Below, piece after piece: positions 43,101-50,995 of a stretch of DNA of 50,995 bases. A model generated the notes under the pieces. The model was given only the letters and a program-made list of their open reading frames with translations. It was not told where the DNA came from and ran no database searches. The translations under genes and the position numbers were made by a program. How positions within the stretch are numbered: the first letter of the stretch is position 1; every line of letters begins with the position of its first letter. This DNA comes from Paludibacteraceae bacterium (GTDB lineage: Bacteria > Bacteroidota > Bacteroidia > Bacteroidales > Paludibacteraceae): the NCBI GenBank assembly GCA_024401515.1, contig JAKSKY010000004.1, forward strand, positions 1 through 50,995, given 5' to 3'.

Positions 43101-45035
43101 CTATTTAGAACCGGCCTTCATAAAACGAACCTTTTTTCCATCGATTATAGCGATGTAGACTCTATTGCTCTGTAGATTGCCCAACGACATCTGATGACCT
43201 TCCATATCGAAAATCAACACATCCTCCGACATCTCCACCTCTTTATAATCCACTAAATCACGAAGACAAGAAGGATCCGACACTTCAAACTTAATCCAAT
43301 CGATATTGATATAACTTGCCGGAATATAAAGTTTCAAAATATGTGTACCCTCACTAAGATGAATGGTACCTACTCGAACCTCCTCATACTGCGACCAATC
43401 ATCGCATATTTTGGCAATCGTATAGGGTTCTGTCAACAAAGTATCGCCCAAATACAATCTAAAACCCTCCACTTCGAAACCATTGGAGACATAAGCAAAT
43501 ACATCGTAATCATTGGTCTCCTGTACATCAATGGTATACTCTAGCCATTCACCTTTTTCAGTGTAACCCAATGCGTAACCATCCTCAGCCGTAACGATAT
43601 CGACCCAATCATCGCGATAACCAGTTGCTCCCTTGTCCGTCTCATCATTGTCATGATAAGAAAAACCTTGTCCAGCCACATCATAATTCTCCGCCTGAAT
43701 CATACCAGGAATACGTGCCGGCTCACCATGAAAAGGGGTTTGAGGCACATCGACAGGTGTCAATGTTAAACGATAGGCATATAACTTACTCTCCAAATCC
43801 AGCGAGAGATTAAGCGTCGAACCACTGATCAACACCTCCTTCTCATAGAGCAAATCAGTAGAGGCAACCGGCTTATCCTTACTCTCCCACTTTACACGTT
43901 CAAGTTTTACCACGACACGTCCATTAAAGAACTCTGGTAATTTTTCAAACATGACGGAGACTTCTCCTTCCGTGTTTCCTCCGACAATCAAAGTAGCCTG
44001 GTTTCTCTTCCTATCCACGCACGCAAAACCATCCACCTTATCACTCTTATCATTAGGAGGCGTCACCATAGCCATGTAACCAGTCATCTCTCCATACCAT
44101 TTGTAGAGCCACCATCCGCCGCCTTTTTCGTTCTTATCCGTCAAAAGACTACCCAAACGACCTGGCAATCCGGTATGCCACCAAGAGATGGTCGCGCTCT
44201 CCACATTGTTACGCTCGAACTTAGCGATGAAGGGAACACAATAACCCGGACACCCCTCAAACTTACGCTTGTCCTCATCCGAACTGCAACTATACTCGTT
44301 GATGCAGTATGGTAATTCATCAATACCTAGATCAGCCTGCAATTGACGCGCCTTTGTCACAGCATCAATAAAACCTTCCGCACCCCACTGATGCCAACAG
44401 AATAGATCAGGCAAACAGTTATTCTCCATGCAATAGGTAAAGAAGGTCTTCATCCAATTAGGATTGTAATAGGCGATGGCAGGACCCGCGATCTTCGCGT
44501 TGGGTTCCAATTTACGGATCAAATCATAGGTAGGTTTCCAAAGGTTCTTGCAGAAATCCTCCACACCTGCGGGCCATGTCTCATTAGGCTCGTTCCAGAT
44601 CACATAACTGTCGATATTGGTCAGACCAGAATTTAATTTCTTCTTCACCAATCGCTCAATTTCGCTCAACCACTTCTCCTTACCAGGGTATTGATAAGGC
44701 CAATAAGGCAACAAATCAGCAAAACTGATCTGTACCGTAGCGGTGGTATTTTTCAAGCGATCCGCCACGATAAAGGCATCACCGAAATTGTGTTGATTGC
44801 CATTCTTTCCCTCTGGGGGTTGGCAATACATCTTGGGTTTTAAAGGTGCTACAAGATTATTGATATCGGCAGGAATCGTCTCTGTCACGCCATACAACGC
44901 ACCGGAAGCACAATGTGTAACAGGGCGGATACTATCAGTCAGATAGACTCTGAGAAGCTCCGCAGCGTAACCATTTCCCCAAGAGAGGAAAAGAAGCGAT
45001 ATTAGAATGACGACATATTTCTTAGAATAGTTCAT
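43101..45035 (-). CDS. Secreted clan-A glycoside hydrolase (GH39-like) with CBM6-type module
   Basis: The protein has 644 residues from the ATG at 45035 (a TTG two codons upstream is dismissed). The signal peptide spans residues 1-24 (I-L-I-S-L-L-F-L-S-W to G-Y-A). The TIM-barrel part carries V-I-W-N-E-P-N-E-T-W (residues 145-154, acid/base E149) and Y-C-I-N-E-Y-S (nucleophile E247), the retaining clan GH-A pattern near GH39 xylosidases. Residues about 445-590 are a CBM6-like module starting I-Q-A-E-N-Y. The C-terminal 50 residues (D-M-E-G-H-Q to G-K-K-V-R-F) resemble a short T9SS-like tail but lack the YPNP start. The CAT-like gene follows 12 nt later. Confidence 0.8.
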   Translation of the reverse strand: MNYSKKYVVILISLLFLSWGNGYAAELLRVYLTDSIRPVTHCASGALYGVTETIPADINNLVAPLKPKMYCQPPEGKNGNQHNFGDAFIVADRLKNTTATVQISFADLLPYWPYQYPGKEKWLSEIERLVKKKLNSGLTNIDSYVIWNEPNETWPAGVEDFCKNLWKPTYDLIRKLEPNAKIAGPAIAYYNPNWMKTFFTYCMENNCLPDLFCWHQWGAEGFIDAVTKARQLQADLGIDELPYCINEYSCSSDEDKRKFEGCPGYCVPFIAKFERNNVESATISWWHTGLPGRLGSLLTDKNEKGGGWWLYKWYGEMTGYMAMVTPPNDKSDKVDGFACVDRKRNQATLIVGGNTEGEVSVMFEKLPEFFNGRVVVKLERVKWESKDKPVASTDLLYEKEVLISGSTLNLSLDLESKLYAYRLTLTPVDVPQTPFHGEPARIPGMIQAENYDVAGQGFSYHDNDETDKGATGYRDDWVDIVTAEDGYALGYTEKGEWLEYTIDVQETNDYDVFAYVSNGFEVEGFRLYLGDTLLTEPYTIAKICDDWSQYEEVRVGTIHLSEGTHILKLYIPASYINIDWIKFEVSDPSCLRDLVDYKEVEMSEDVLIFDMEGHQMSLGNLQSNRVYIAIIDGKKVRFMKAGSK

Positions 45036-45058
45036 GCGCAAAAAAATATACTACGCAA

Positions 45059-45066
45059 CAAATATA
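45059..45066 (-). promoter_or_regulatory. Candidate -7 element for the glycoside hydrolase gene
   Basis: TATATTTG on the minus strand lies 24 nt before the ATG at 45035. No -33 element was found at standard spacing. Confidence 0.4.
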
Positions 45067-45162
45067 AGAAATTCAATTCATAAATAGTCCATCCACCCTT
45101 CAGAAGCTGTTGATTATTTTTATGGGAGATAATTATGTCGCAGTAGAATTTATAAAAAAAGG

Positions 45163-45193
45163 AAGAAGGCCCGCCCATAAGGTAAGCCTTCTT
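45163..45193 (-). terminator. Intrinsic terminator after the C10 protease gene
   Basis: On the minus strand an 8-bp perfect stem AAGAAGGC/GCCTTCTT (45193-45186 with 45170-45163) with a 15-nt loop is followed by CC and then a T run of seven. It lies about 50 nt after the protease stop at 45242. Confidence 0.8.
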
Positions 45194-45241
45194 TAAAACA
45201 TCTCTATAAAACCACCCCAGTGACTCTAAGAAAAAAAAAAT

Positions 45242-47356
45242 TTACTTCAATAATAGTTTCTCCACTTTGGTATCCGAATCAGAGACTATCTTCACACAAT
45301 AGACGCCCCTACTTTGGGCAGAGAGATTCACTACTGTTTCTCCAGAAATGGTTTGATTATAAATCACATCACCTCTCATATCAGAAATAACCACATTCGA
45401 AGGAGTATCACCTACCACAATGGTCACCTGGTCTGAGGCCGGATTAGGATAAACGCTAGAGAGATATCTGACCTCCACATCATCCTCCACTCCGGTAGAT
45501 TGTGACTGTGAACCGCCACCCAATTCGACATTTACAGAACTTGAGCCGCCCACGACATTTTCTCCATGATAATCGCTGATTTGATAGGAATTAGCCCCTA
45601 AAACACCGGAAATCTTTTTAATAATACCATTGTTATTAAACAAAAAGACTTCATATTTATATCCTGTATAATCTATTTCCGTACCAGTCATCAATTCCAC
45701 AACGCCATCCTCCTCAATATAGCCAGCATCTGAATATTGCTCATAGTAAACATTGTATGGCTCCCTGATGATCGAACTATTATATTTAGTATCTAAATAC
45801 CTAATTTTCAATATCCACGAATTGGCGTTTTTCACATCAACAGAAAGCTTTTGGCTTTGAGAAGAAATCAAATTCGCCTCTATCTCATATTCAGAAGGCT
45901 CTTGAATCTCTTCATCCGTGATTTCTACAGAAACATCGGATCCCGCCTCCGCAAAAAATCCACTTCTTAAATTCACCTCTTTTTTAGCCGTCAAAATAAC
46001 CTTTGCGCCATTCTCCACAACAAATTCATTATCACATGGGACAATCAACGATGAGGCGCTATACTTCTGATAAGTCTGATTAGCAGACACCTGCGTAGCG
46101 GTTTCGCAAAAATTTCTTGTATAAGGAGAGACACCGATTACAACACATTGATAAGTATTGTAAATGTTACTTGTATTAGAAATAACGCCGCCAGAGGACA
46201 ACAGCATATTGGTCATATCAATATTATAATAGCCATTGTAACTTCCGTTCCATCCAAAATTGACATAATAATAGAATTGGTTATCCGCCTCTCTGTATTG
46301 ATAGCCACTCAAAACAAAAGCATGTCCTTCGTCCGTATTTTTTGGATTCTGACCACCAATGTAAATGGGACGACCCGCACGAATTTCCGTGGTCAAAAGA
46401 TGATGCCAATTGTCGTTCCGCCAATTTGATCTAAACTGAGTTTCCAATGAATTATATCCAAAATCACGAAAGGCATAGGTCGCATTACGAGCATAGGTCG
46501 TTGTACCGGAACATCCATATTTAGCATATTGGGCCAAACCGCATCTGCTAATAAAACGGCTTATTTCATCATGTTGGTCATCATTCAATCCATAAGCGGT
46601 CATTAGACGCCAATCATAACTATCATCGTATGAGTTACCATACTTATCCACCACATGGGAGAAGGTAGGCCAAGACCATTTCCACATCACCTGGGCCAAA
46701 GCGACAGCGCCACAACCAGCTATGGAGTGTTCACAATTATCGTTTGCATATTCACTCACAGGGCAATAGTCATTAAAACTTTGCCCCCATCTCACATGAC
46801 CTTCCCTATCCCAATCGCAAAGCAGGTCCGTTCCTTCCTCGTAAGAGAGTCCACGCAACGTTGTACCACCCATCAAACCGCTCCACTTATCAGAAACATC
46901 TGTCAAAAGCGTATCTACCGATTCGTCAAACGACCCATCATCCGTATTATCCTTAGATGACAACCAATCCAAATAGGAGATTCCCTCTTTGTAAGCGTCA
47001 AGCCATTGGGAATAGGCTACGTTTTCTTCACTATTCTCTTTCTCATATTTACTGTCTAACGAATAGGCTAAAATTGGATCGGCACGGAAATCCGCGGAGA
47101 CCATTACCCATCCTCCATCCTCAAAATTGCATACATACATAGTGACGAGTCCATCTTTTTCCTCTGTCACAACATCACTCACTTGCATAGACTTATTTCG
47201 GGTAGTCATAAAATTTACCGCCACCCTCTTCGCCAGATCTTCTGAGACTTGCGAACCACCATTATCTGCTGTCATAACCGCGGAATATCCTGAGAAGGAA
47301 ACACTAGATGAAAGCAACAGAACACCCAACACCAATGGTTTGAAATGAATTTTCAT
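45242..47356 (-). CDS. C10-family (streptopain-type) cysteine protease with T9SS sorting domain
   Basis: The protein has 704 residues from the ATG at 47356; a longer frame uses TTG at 47371. The signal peptide is V-L-G-V-L-L-L-S-S-S-V-S-F-S-G. An N-terminal pro-domain follows (about residues 38-105, with G-W-V-M-V-S-A-D). The protease core has the catalytic cysteine C215 in A-G-C-G-A-V-A-L-A-Q, the histidine H345 in G-H-A-F-V-L-S-G, and the supporting N-F-G-W-N-G. A beta-rich middle part of about 200 residues leads to the tail Y-P-N-P-A-S-D to E-K-L-L-L-K, a type A T9SS signal. C10 proteases include streptopain SpeB and PrtT. Host-directed or nutritional function cannot be told apart. Confidence 0.9.
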   Translation of the reverse strand: MKIHFKPLVLGVLLLSSSVSFSGYSAVMTADNGGSQVSEDLAKRVAVNFMTTRNKSMQVSDVVTEEKDGLVTMYVCNFEDGGWVMVSADFRADPILAYSLDSKYEKENSEENVAYSQWLDAYKEGISYLDWLSSKDNTDDGSFDESVDTLLTDVSDKWSGLMGGTTLRGLSYEEGTDLLCDWDREGHVRWGQSFNDYCPVSEYANDNCEHSIAGCGAVALAQVMWKWSWPTFSHVVDKYGNSYDDSYDWRLMTAYGLNDDQHDEISRFISRCGLAQYAKYGCSGTTTYARNATYAFRDFGYNSLETQFRSNWRNDNWHHLLTTEIRAGRPIYIGGQNPKNTDEGHAFVLSGYQYREADNQFYYYVNFGWNGSYNGYYNIDMTNMLLSSGGVISNTSNIYNTYQCVVIGVSPYTRNFCETATQVSANQTYQKYSASSLIVPCDNEFVVENGAKVILTAKKEVNLRSGFFAEAGSDVSVEITDEEIQEPSEYEIEANLISSQSQKLSVDVKNANSWILKIRYLDTKYNSSIIREPYNVYYEQYSDAGYIEEDGVVELMTGTEIDYTGYKYEVFLFNNNGIIKKISGVLGANSYQISDYHGENVVGGSSSVNVELGGGSQSQSTGVEDDVEVRYLSSVYPNPASDQVTIVVGDTPSNVVISDMRGDVIYNQTISGETVVNLSAQSRGVYCVKIVSDSDTKVEKLLLK

Positions 47357-47402
47357 TGATTTAAACTTCAAAGATTATAAAAATAAAACCCTTTCATATA
47401 AC

Positions 47403-47424
47403 CTAACATAGTAACCCATGTTAG
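47403..47424. repeat. Inverted repeat CTAACAT-N8-ATGTTAG
   Basis: Two perfect 7-bp arms (47403-47409 and 47418-47424) lie 47-68 nt before the protease start, near the expected promoter. No typical T tract follows, so it is more likely an operator or chance than a terminator. The spacer 47357-47645 (289 nt) holds nothing else I can assign. Confidence 0.4.
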
Positions 47425-47645
47425 CCTGATAATTCATACGAAAGTCAAAAAAAGTGTAATAATCATCCGCTTAGAAGAAAGGAAACTCTTATTTCCAATT
47501 TCTAAAACAATGCAAAATTAAGAAAAACTTATTTTATGGACAAATGTTTCGCGACAACAGAATAAAATATCCACATCATTCTAACCATATTGCGGAAGGA
47601 GCCCTAAAGCGGACTACTTGATATCCTTAGAGATAAATGGGCTCA

Positions 47646-48428
47646 CTACTCCTCCAAATTCACGGATTCCGGAACCAAGAAATTTCCTATGCGATAATCG
47701 ATATTGGCCTTCTGGGCTTGGCTGACTTGATATTTTCTATCCACATGATACATCTTCCCATCCTTGATGAAATGCGCTCCCGTTTGGTGGAATCTAAAGG
47801 GAATGTCCAGGCGAATGCACTGTTCTCGGACAGATAAGACCCATTCGTAGTCACAAGGACGCGCACAATAGCCGGATTCCCCACCCACGGATACCTCTTG
47901 AATCGTATTATTCAAATAGGGCGATAAATTAATCGGCTCCAACATAGGGGCCACTACAATGGTTTTATGCTTAATCGGCAAAGCATTGAATATAGGCAAT
48001 CTATAATCGGCCATCTTTTGATTCTCGACCGTACAACCCACGACCACATTGTCATAACCATCTCCCCAGTCATCCGGCATGCAAGCCTTCAAACGGTCAA
48101 TTCGTTTGGTGAAAAATATGAAGTGAAGATCGCTCCTCTCCTTCATCATCCGCCAACATTCCGCACGCCACTCATCCGCATCCTGCAACAAAAAATCAGA
48201 GGTAAAACAGGTAAAGACCACCTTGCCAGGCTCGATCTTCCAACTCTTGTCTCTCTTGCGTTTCAATGGGAGGTTAAAGTTCCCTGTTTTACGGGCCATA
48301 CTACTGGAGATTTCGCTACCATACATCTCATCCTGACGATAGACATAGCAATATTTACACCCAGGACTCACTTTGGTGCAACCATGCCACGGGTTCCAGT
48401 TGGTATATATATCGTAATTCTCGCCCAT
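47646..48428 (-). CDS. DUF5131 (Gp37/Gp68-like) family protein
   Basis: A 260-residue protein with cysteines C17, C24 and C27 in T-N-W-N-P-W-H-G-C-T-K-V-S-P-G-C-K-Y-C, a three-cysteine motif that suggests an iron-sulfur cluster in a radical-SAM-like barrel. It also has V-F-T-C-F-T-S-D-F near residues 71-79, H-F-I-F-F-T-K-R near residues 102-109, E-P-I-N-L near residues 164-168 and V-G-G-E-S-G. The family was named from phage proteins but is common in chromosomes, sometimes near TcmP genes. No TcmP gene and no phage genes are next to it here. Its reaction is unknown. Confidence 0.8.
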   Translation of the reverse strand: MGENYDIYTNWNPWHGCTKVSPGCKYCYVYRQDEMYGSEISSSMARKTGNFNLPLKRKRDKSWKIEPGKVVFTCFTSDFLLQDADEWRAECWRMMKERSDLHFIFFTKRIDRLKACMPDDWGDGYDNVVVGCTVENQKMADYRLPIFNALPIKHKTIVVAPMLEPINLSPYLNNTIQEVSVGGESGYCARPCDYEWVLSVREQCIRLDIPFRFHQTGAHFIKDGKMYHVDRKYQVSQAQKANIDYRIGNFLVPESVNLEE

Positions 48429-48444
48429 AAATCAATTAATATTT

Positions 48445-48452
48445 CAAAGGTA
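48445..48452 (-). promoter_or_regulatory. Candidate -7 element for the DUF5131 gene
   Basis: TACCTTTG on the minus strand lies 17 nt before the start codon at 48428. No -33 element at proper spacing was found. Confidence 0.35.
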
Positions 48453-48532
48453 ATCCATTTTTCAGAACATCTATTTAACAAATAGTAATATTCTTAACTC
48501 AAAATTCTATCTACAACAATCATAGAGATGAT

Positions 48533-48553
48533 TATCTTTGTAAAAATACAAAG
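48533..48553 (+). promoter_or_regulatory. Rubrerythrin promoter -7 box with overlapping inverted repeat
   Basis: TATCTTTG (48533-48540) fits the -7 consensus and lies 87 nt before the rbr ATG. The inverted repeat CTTTGTA-N4-TACAAAG (48536-48542 and 48547-48553) overlaps it and the expected start site, as an operator would. No -33 element was found at normal spacing. Confidence 0.45.
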
Positions 48554-48626
48554 TAAAGCTTACACCCTATCCTGAAAGTATTTTAAACAATGAATTTATT
48601 AACTTATAAAATTAAAATTAAGATTT

Positions 48627-49166
48627 ATGGCAACGAAGTATTCAGGCACACAAACTGAAAAGAATTTGGAGGCCGCATTCGCCGGCGAGAGCCAAGCACG
48701 CAACAAGTACACCTACTTCGCCTCTAAGGCAAAGAAGGAAGGTTTCGAACAGATTGCCGACATCTTCCTTAAAACTGCGGAGAACGAGAAAGAACACGCT
48801 AAAATGTGGTTCAAGGAGTTGAACGGCATCGGATCCACAGCAGAGAATCTTGCGGCAGCCGCAGCAGGAGAGAACCATGAGTGGACCGACATGTACGAAG
48901 GATTCGCCAAGACAGCCGAGGCAGAGGGATTTCCCGCATTGGCGAAAAAGTTCCGTTTGGTCGCCGCTATCGAGAAGCGTCATGAGGAGCGTTACCGCGC
49001 ATTGCTTCACAACATCGAGGCACAAGAGGTATTCGCAAAGAGCGAGGTAAAAGTTTGGGAGTGCAGAAACTGCGGTCACATCGTAGTTGGAGAGAAGGCA
49101 CCAGAGGTTTGTCCTACATGCGCTCATCCACAAGCTTACTTCGAGGTTCACGTGGATAATTTCTAA
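48627..49166 (+). CDS. rbr: Rubrerythrin
   Basis: A 179-residue cytosolic non-haem diiron protein that reduces hydrogen peroxide. The N-terminal four-helix part has two iron-binding E-x-x-H motifs, E-N-E-K-E-H-A near residue 53 and E-K-R-H-E-E-R near residue 116, besides the E-S-Q-A-R-N-K-Y-T start. The C-terminal rubredoxin-like part has E-C-R-N-C-G and C-P-T-C-A, the four cysteine ligands of the Fe(SCys)4 site. This fits an anaerobe's oxidative-stress defence. It is a single-gene unit ending in a bidirectional terminator. Confidence 0.95.
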   Translation: MATKYSGTQTEKNLEAAFAGESQARNKYTYFASKAKKEGFEQIADIFLKTAENEKEHAKMWFKELNGIGSTAENLAAAAAGENHEWTDMYEGFAKTAEAEGFPALAKKFRLVAAIEKRHEERYRALLHNIEAQEVFAKSEVKVWECRNCGHIVVGEKAPEVCPTCAHPQAYFEVHVDNF

Positions 49167-49190
49167 CCATTTGAAATATCCTTTCAATAG

Positions 49191-49225
49191 AAAAGGCGAA
49201 ACCCATAATTGAGTTTCGCCTTTTT
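49191..49225. terminator. Bidirectional terminator between rbr and nqrF
   Basis: A 12-bp perfect stem AAAAGGCGAAAC/GTTTCGCCTTTT (49191-49202 with 49213-49224) closes a 10-nt loop, with a T run after it on the plus strand and an A run before it. It serves both convergent genes. Confidence 0.9.
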
Positions 49226-49244
49226 CTTAACACTCCGGGATGTA

Positions 49245-50600
49245 TTATCCGCCGAAGTTATCGAAACGAATCATATCGTCCTCAACGCCCAAGCTATGGA
49301 GCAAATCAAGAACGGTCTTCGCCATCATTGGAGGTCCACACAAGTAGTACTCACAATCCTCTGGATTCTCGTGTTGCTTCAAGTAGGTATCACCCATTAC
49401 TGGAGCGACGAAACCTGGCGTATACTTAACACCTGCCGCATCAGCCTTTGGATCTGGACGGTCCAATGCCAAATGGAAGTGGAAGTTAGGGAAATCCTTC
49501 TCCAATTGCAAGAAGTCATCCAAGAACGGAATCTCTTCCAAAGCACGTGCACCATAGAAGTAGTGCATTGGACGGTTACGATCCTCTGGAGCGATACCAT
49601 TACCCTTCAACATATGCATAATTTGCGCACGAAGAGGAGCCATACCGGCACCACCACCGACCCAAATCATCTCTCGGCCTGAACCATATACAGGACGGAA
49701 CTCTCCGTAAGGACCTGACATGATTACCTTATCACCTGGCTTCAAGTTAAAGATATATGAAGAAGCGATACCTGGGTTCACCTCCACGAATGGGCTCTCA
49801 CCCTCTGCCAATACGTTAGGAATTGGCTTACCATCCTCTCCAAGGATTTGCTTACCTGTCTTAGGATCTGTCTTGAAGCGAGGCTTCATAGGAGGCGTAG
49901 CGATACGTACGTTCAAAGTGATGATATCACCCTCATCTGGGTAGTTAGCCATTGAATAGGCACGGATAGTCTCAGTTGGGTTTACACAACGAAGATCAAA
50001 CATCTTGTTGTTGTTCCAAAAAGGAAGATATACGTCACCGATAAGAGACTTATCAAACTCAGAATAGCTGATATCGAACTTAGGAATACGGATCTGTGCG
50101 TAAGAACCTGGCTCGAAGTTCATGTGCTCGCCCTTAGGCAAAGCCACCTTGTACTCCTTGATAAAGGTTGCGACGTTCTTGTTACCAATAACTGTACACT
50201 CCCACTCCTTTACGCCCATTACAGACTCAGGAACCTTGATTGTCATATCGCCCTTAACCTTAGCTTGACAACCTAGACGCCAGTTAGCTTTTTGCTCCTT
50301 GCGAGAGAAGAATCCCTTCTCGGAATCAAGAATCTCGCCACCACCCTCTGTGATTTGGCACTTACATTGTCCACAAGCACCCTTACCACCACATGCGGAT
50401 GGCAAGTAAACATTATTTGCGGCCAATGTGGCAAGCAATGAAGAACCAGACTCAACCGTATATTCTTGCTCACCGTTAATCGAAATTTTTACTGGACCTG
50501 AAGCAACCAAGAACTTCTTAGCGACAAGAAGGATTGCGACAAGTGACAATACAACTACGAGGAATACTCCAATACTTGCTAATATCAAATTTATGTCCAT
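49245..50600 (-). CDS. nqrF: Na+-translocating NADH:quinone reductase subunit F
   Basis: A 451-residue subunit that takes electrons from NADH. An N-terminal membrane helix (about residues 5-28) anchors it. The [2Fe-2S] ferredoxin-like domain has C70, C76, C79 and C111. The FAD part carries R-A-Y-S-M-A-N-Y (213-220), and the NADH part has G-G-G-A-G-M-A-P-L-R (315-324) and C-G-P-P-M-M near 421-426. The protein is longer than the usual 400-420 residues owing mainly to a charged insertion at about 239-272. The gene is 15 nt after nqrE in the usual nqr order and ends in a shared terminator. Confidence 0.95.
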   Translation of the reverse strand: MDINLILASIGVFLVVVLSLVAILLVAKKFLVASGPVKISINGEQEYTVESGSSLLATLAANNVYLPSACGGKGACGQCKCQITEGGGEILDSEKGFFSRKEQKANWRLGCQAKVKGDMTIKVPESVMGVKEWECTVIGNKNVATFIKEYKVALPKGEHMNFEPGSYAQIRIPKFDISYSEFDKSLIGDVYLPFWNNNKMFDLRCVNPTETIRAYSMANYPDEGDIITLNVRIATPPMKPRFKTDPKTGKQILGEDGKPIPNVLAEGESPFVEVNPGIASSYIFNLKPGDKVIMSGPYGEFRPVYGSGREMIWVGGGAGMAPLRAQIMHMLKGNGIAPEDRNRPMHYFYGARALEEIPFLDDFLQLEKDFPNFHFHLALDRPDPKADAAGVKYTPGFVAPVMGDTYLKQHENPEDCEYYLCGPPMMAKTVLDLLHSLGVEDDMIRFDNFGG

Positions 50601-50615
50601 TATTTATTCCTCCAT

Positions 50616-50995
50616 TTAAATTTTAAGACCAGAGAAACACATGAACGCCATAGCCATAAGTCCTACAGTAATAAATGTAAGACCTAGACCCTTCAACGCT
50701 GCAGGAGCAGCATTGTAGCTCAATTTCTCACGAATAGCAGCCAATCCTACGATTGCCAAAAGCCAACCGATACCTGAACCCAATGCGTAAGCAAGACAGT
50801 CAGACACACCACCGATGTACTGTGTGCTGTCTGGAGACATAGCGATTCTCTGCTGCATAAATAGGGACGCACCCATGATGGCACAGTTCACTGCGATCAA
50901 AGGCAAGAAGATACCAAGAGATGCGTAAAGTGATGGGCTAAACTTCTCCACTACCATCTCCACCAACTGTACGATACCAGCGATAACGGCGATGA
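50616..50995 (-). CDS. nqrE: Na+-translocating NADH:quinone reductase subunit E (5' partial)
   Basis: The frame runs off the right edge; about 125 C-terminal residues are present, beginning [13 protein letters not shown] and ending [21 protein letters not shown] and [10 protein letters not shown] are NqrE motifs; the cysteine of V-N-C-A-I belongs to an intramembrane cysteine site. The TTG at 50966 is an internal codon and not a start. It is a polytopic membrane subunit of the sodium pump, followed by nqrF. Confidence 0.93.
   Translation of the reverse strand, partial: IAVIAGIVQLVEMVVEKFSPSLYASLGIFLPLIAVNCAIMGASLFMQQRIAMSPDSTQYIGGVSDCLAYALGSGIGWLLAIVGLAAIREKLSYNAAPAALKGLGLTFITVGLMAMAFMCFSGLKI

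Noticed and set aside
47646-48428. Prophage remnant
   Set aside because: The DUF5131 family has a phage-derived name, but no integrase, structural or lysis gene lies nearby.
48642-49187. 181-codon minus-strand frame opposite rubrerythrin
   Set aside because: It is antisense to a firmly identified gene and is cysteine- and leucine-rich in the manner of shadow frames.

Overview
The window reads as a chromosomal segment of a Bacteroidales bacterium (phylum Bacteroidota). The support is the promoter style (TTTG / TAnnTTTG), the absence of obvious Shine-Dalgarno sequences, type IX secretion (T9SS) sorting tails on secreted proteins, an Na+-translocating NADH:quinone reductase (nqrE, nqrF), a Bacteroidota-type putative porin, and housekeeping genes (tsaB, truA, dapA, purM, prfA, a cysteine synthase gene, rubrerythrin) of that type. 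No rRNA, tRNA, CRISPR array, transposase or phage structural gene was seen.

Region 1 (1-456) is the 3' end of tsaB, closed by a bidirectional terminator against the next locus. Region 2 (about 512-25,995, all minus strand) is a large surface-polysaccharide locus. A good consensus promoter at 25,965-25,995 and a leader of about 200 nt precede about 22 closely packed genes that run to a strong terminator at 2,889-2,919. They encode a WbpD-like acetyltransferase, a WbpB-like dehydrogenase, Ugd, a Wzx flippase, two tandem sugar 3,4-ketoisomerases, a GNAT acyltransferase, an acyl carrier protein, an AMP-forming acyl ligase, a membrane acyltransferase, a sugar aminotransferase, six glycosyltransferases, an EpsG/Wzy-type polymerase, a nitroreductase, a pyruvyl transferase, an exported beta-helix protein and a second membrane acyltransferase. 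A short separate unit (radical SAM/SPASM protein plus a glycosyltransferase) follows with its own promoter. No initiating phosphoglycosyl transferase and no Wza/Wzc export gene was found.

Region 3 (26,222-30,206, minus) looks like an operon dapA-truA-aminotransferase-rmlB. It joins housekeeping genes to sugar-nucleotide genes that probably serve the polysaccharide locus: RmlB makes dTDP-4-keto-6-deoxyglucose, the substrate of the ketoisomerases, and the aminotransferase is WbpE-like. The core of the locus can be read as a route to a dTDP-3-amino-3,6-dideoxyhexose (Fuc3N or Qui3N type) whose amino group is acylated from an acyl carrier protein. This is the most interesting system in the window.

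Region 4 (30,246-43,088) holds mostly conserved genes: a DUF6913-type protein, a putative porin, a DUF2238 membrane protein, purM, a secreted CotH-kinase protein with a T9SS tail, an SMP-30-like lipoprotein, prfA, a cysteine synthase, a CDF metal transporter and a CAT-like acyltransferase. Region 5 (43,101-50,995) has a secreted clan-A glycoside hydrolase with a CBM, a C10 (streptopain-type) protease with a T9SS tail, a DUF5131 protein, rubrerythrin, and nqrF with partial nqrE running off the end.

All family assignments come from reading motifs in the translated sequence; no database search was run.
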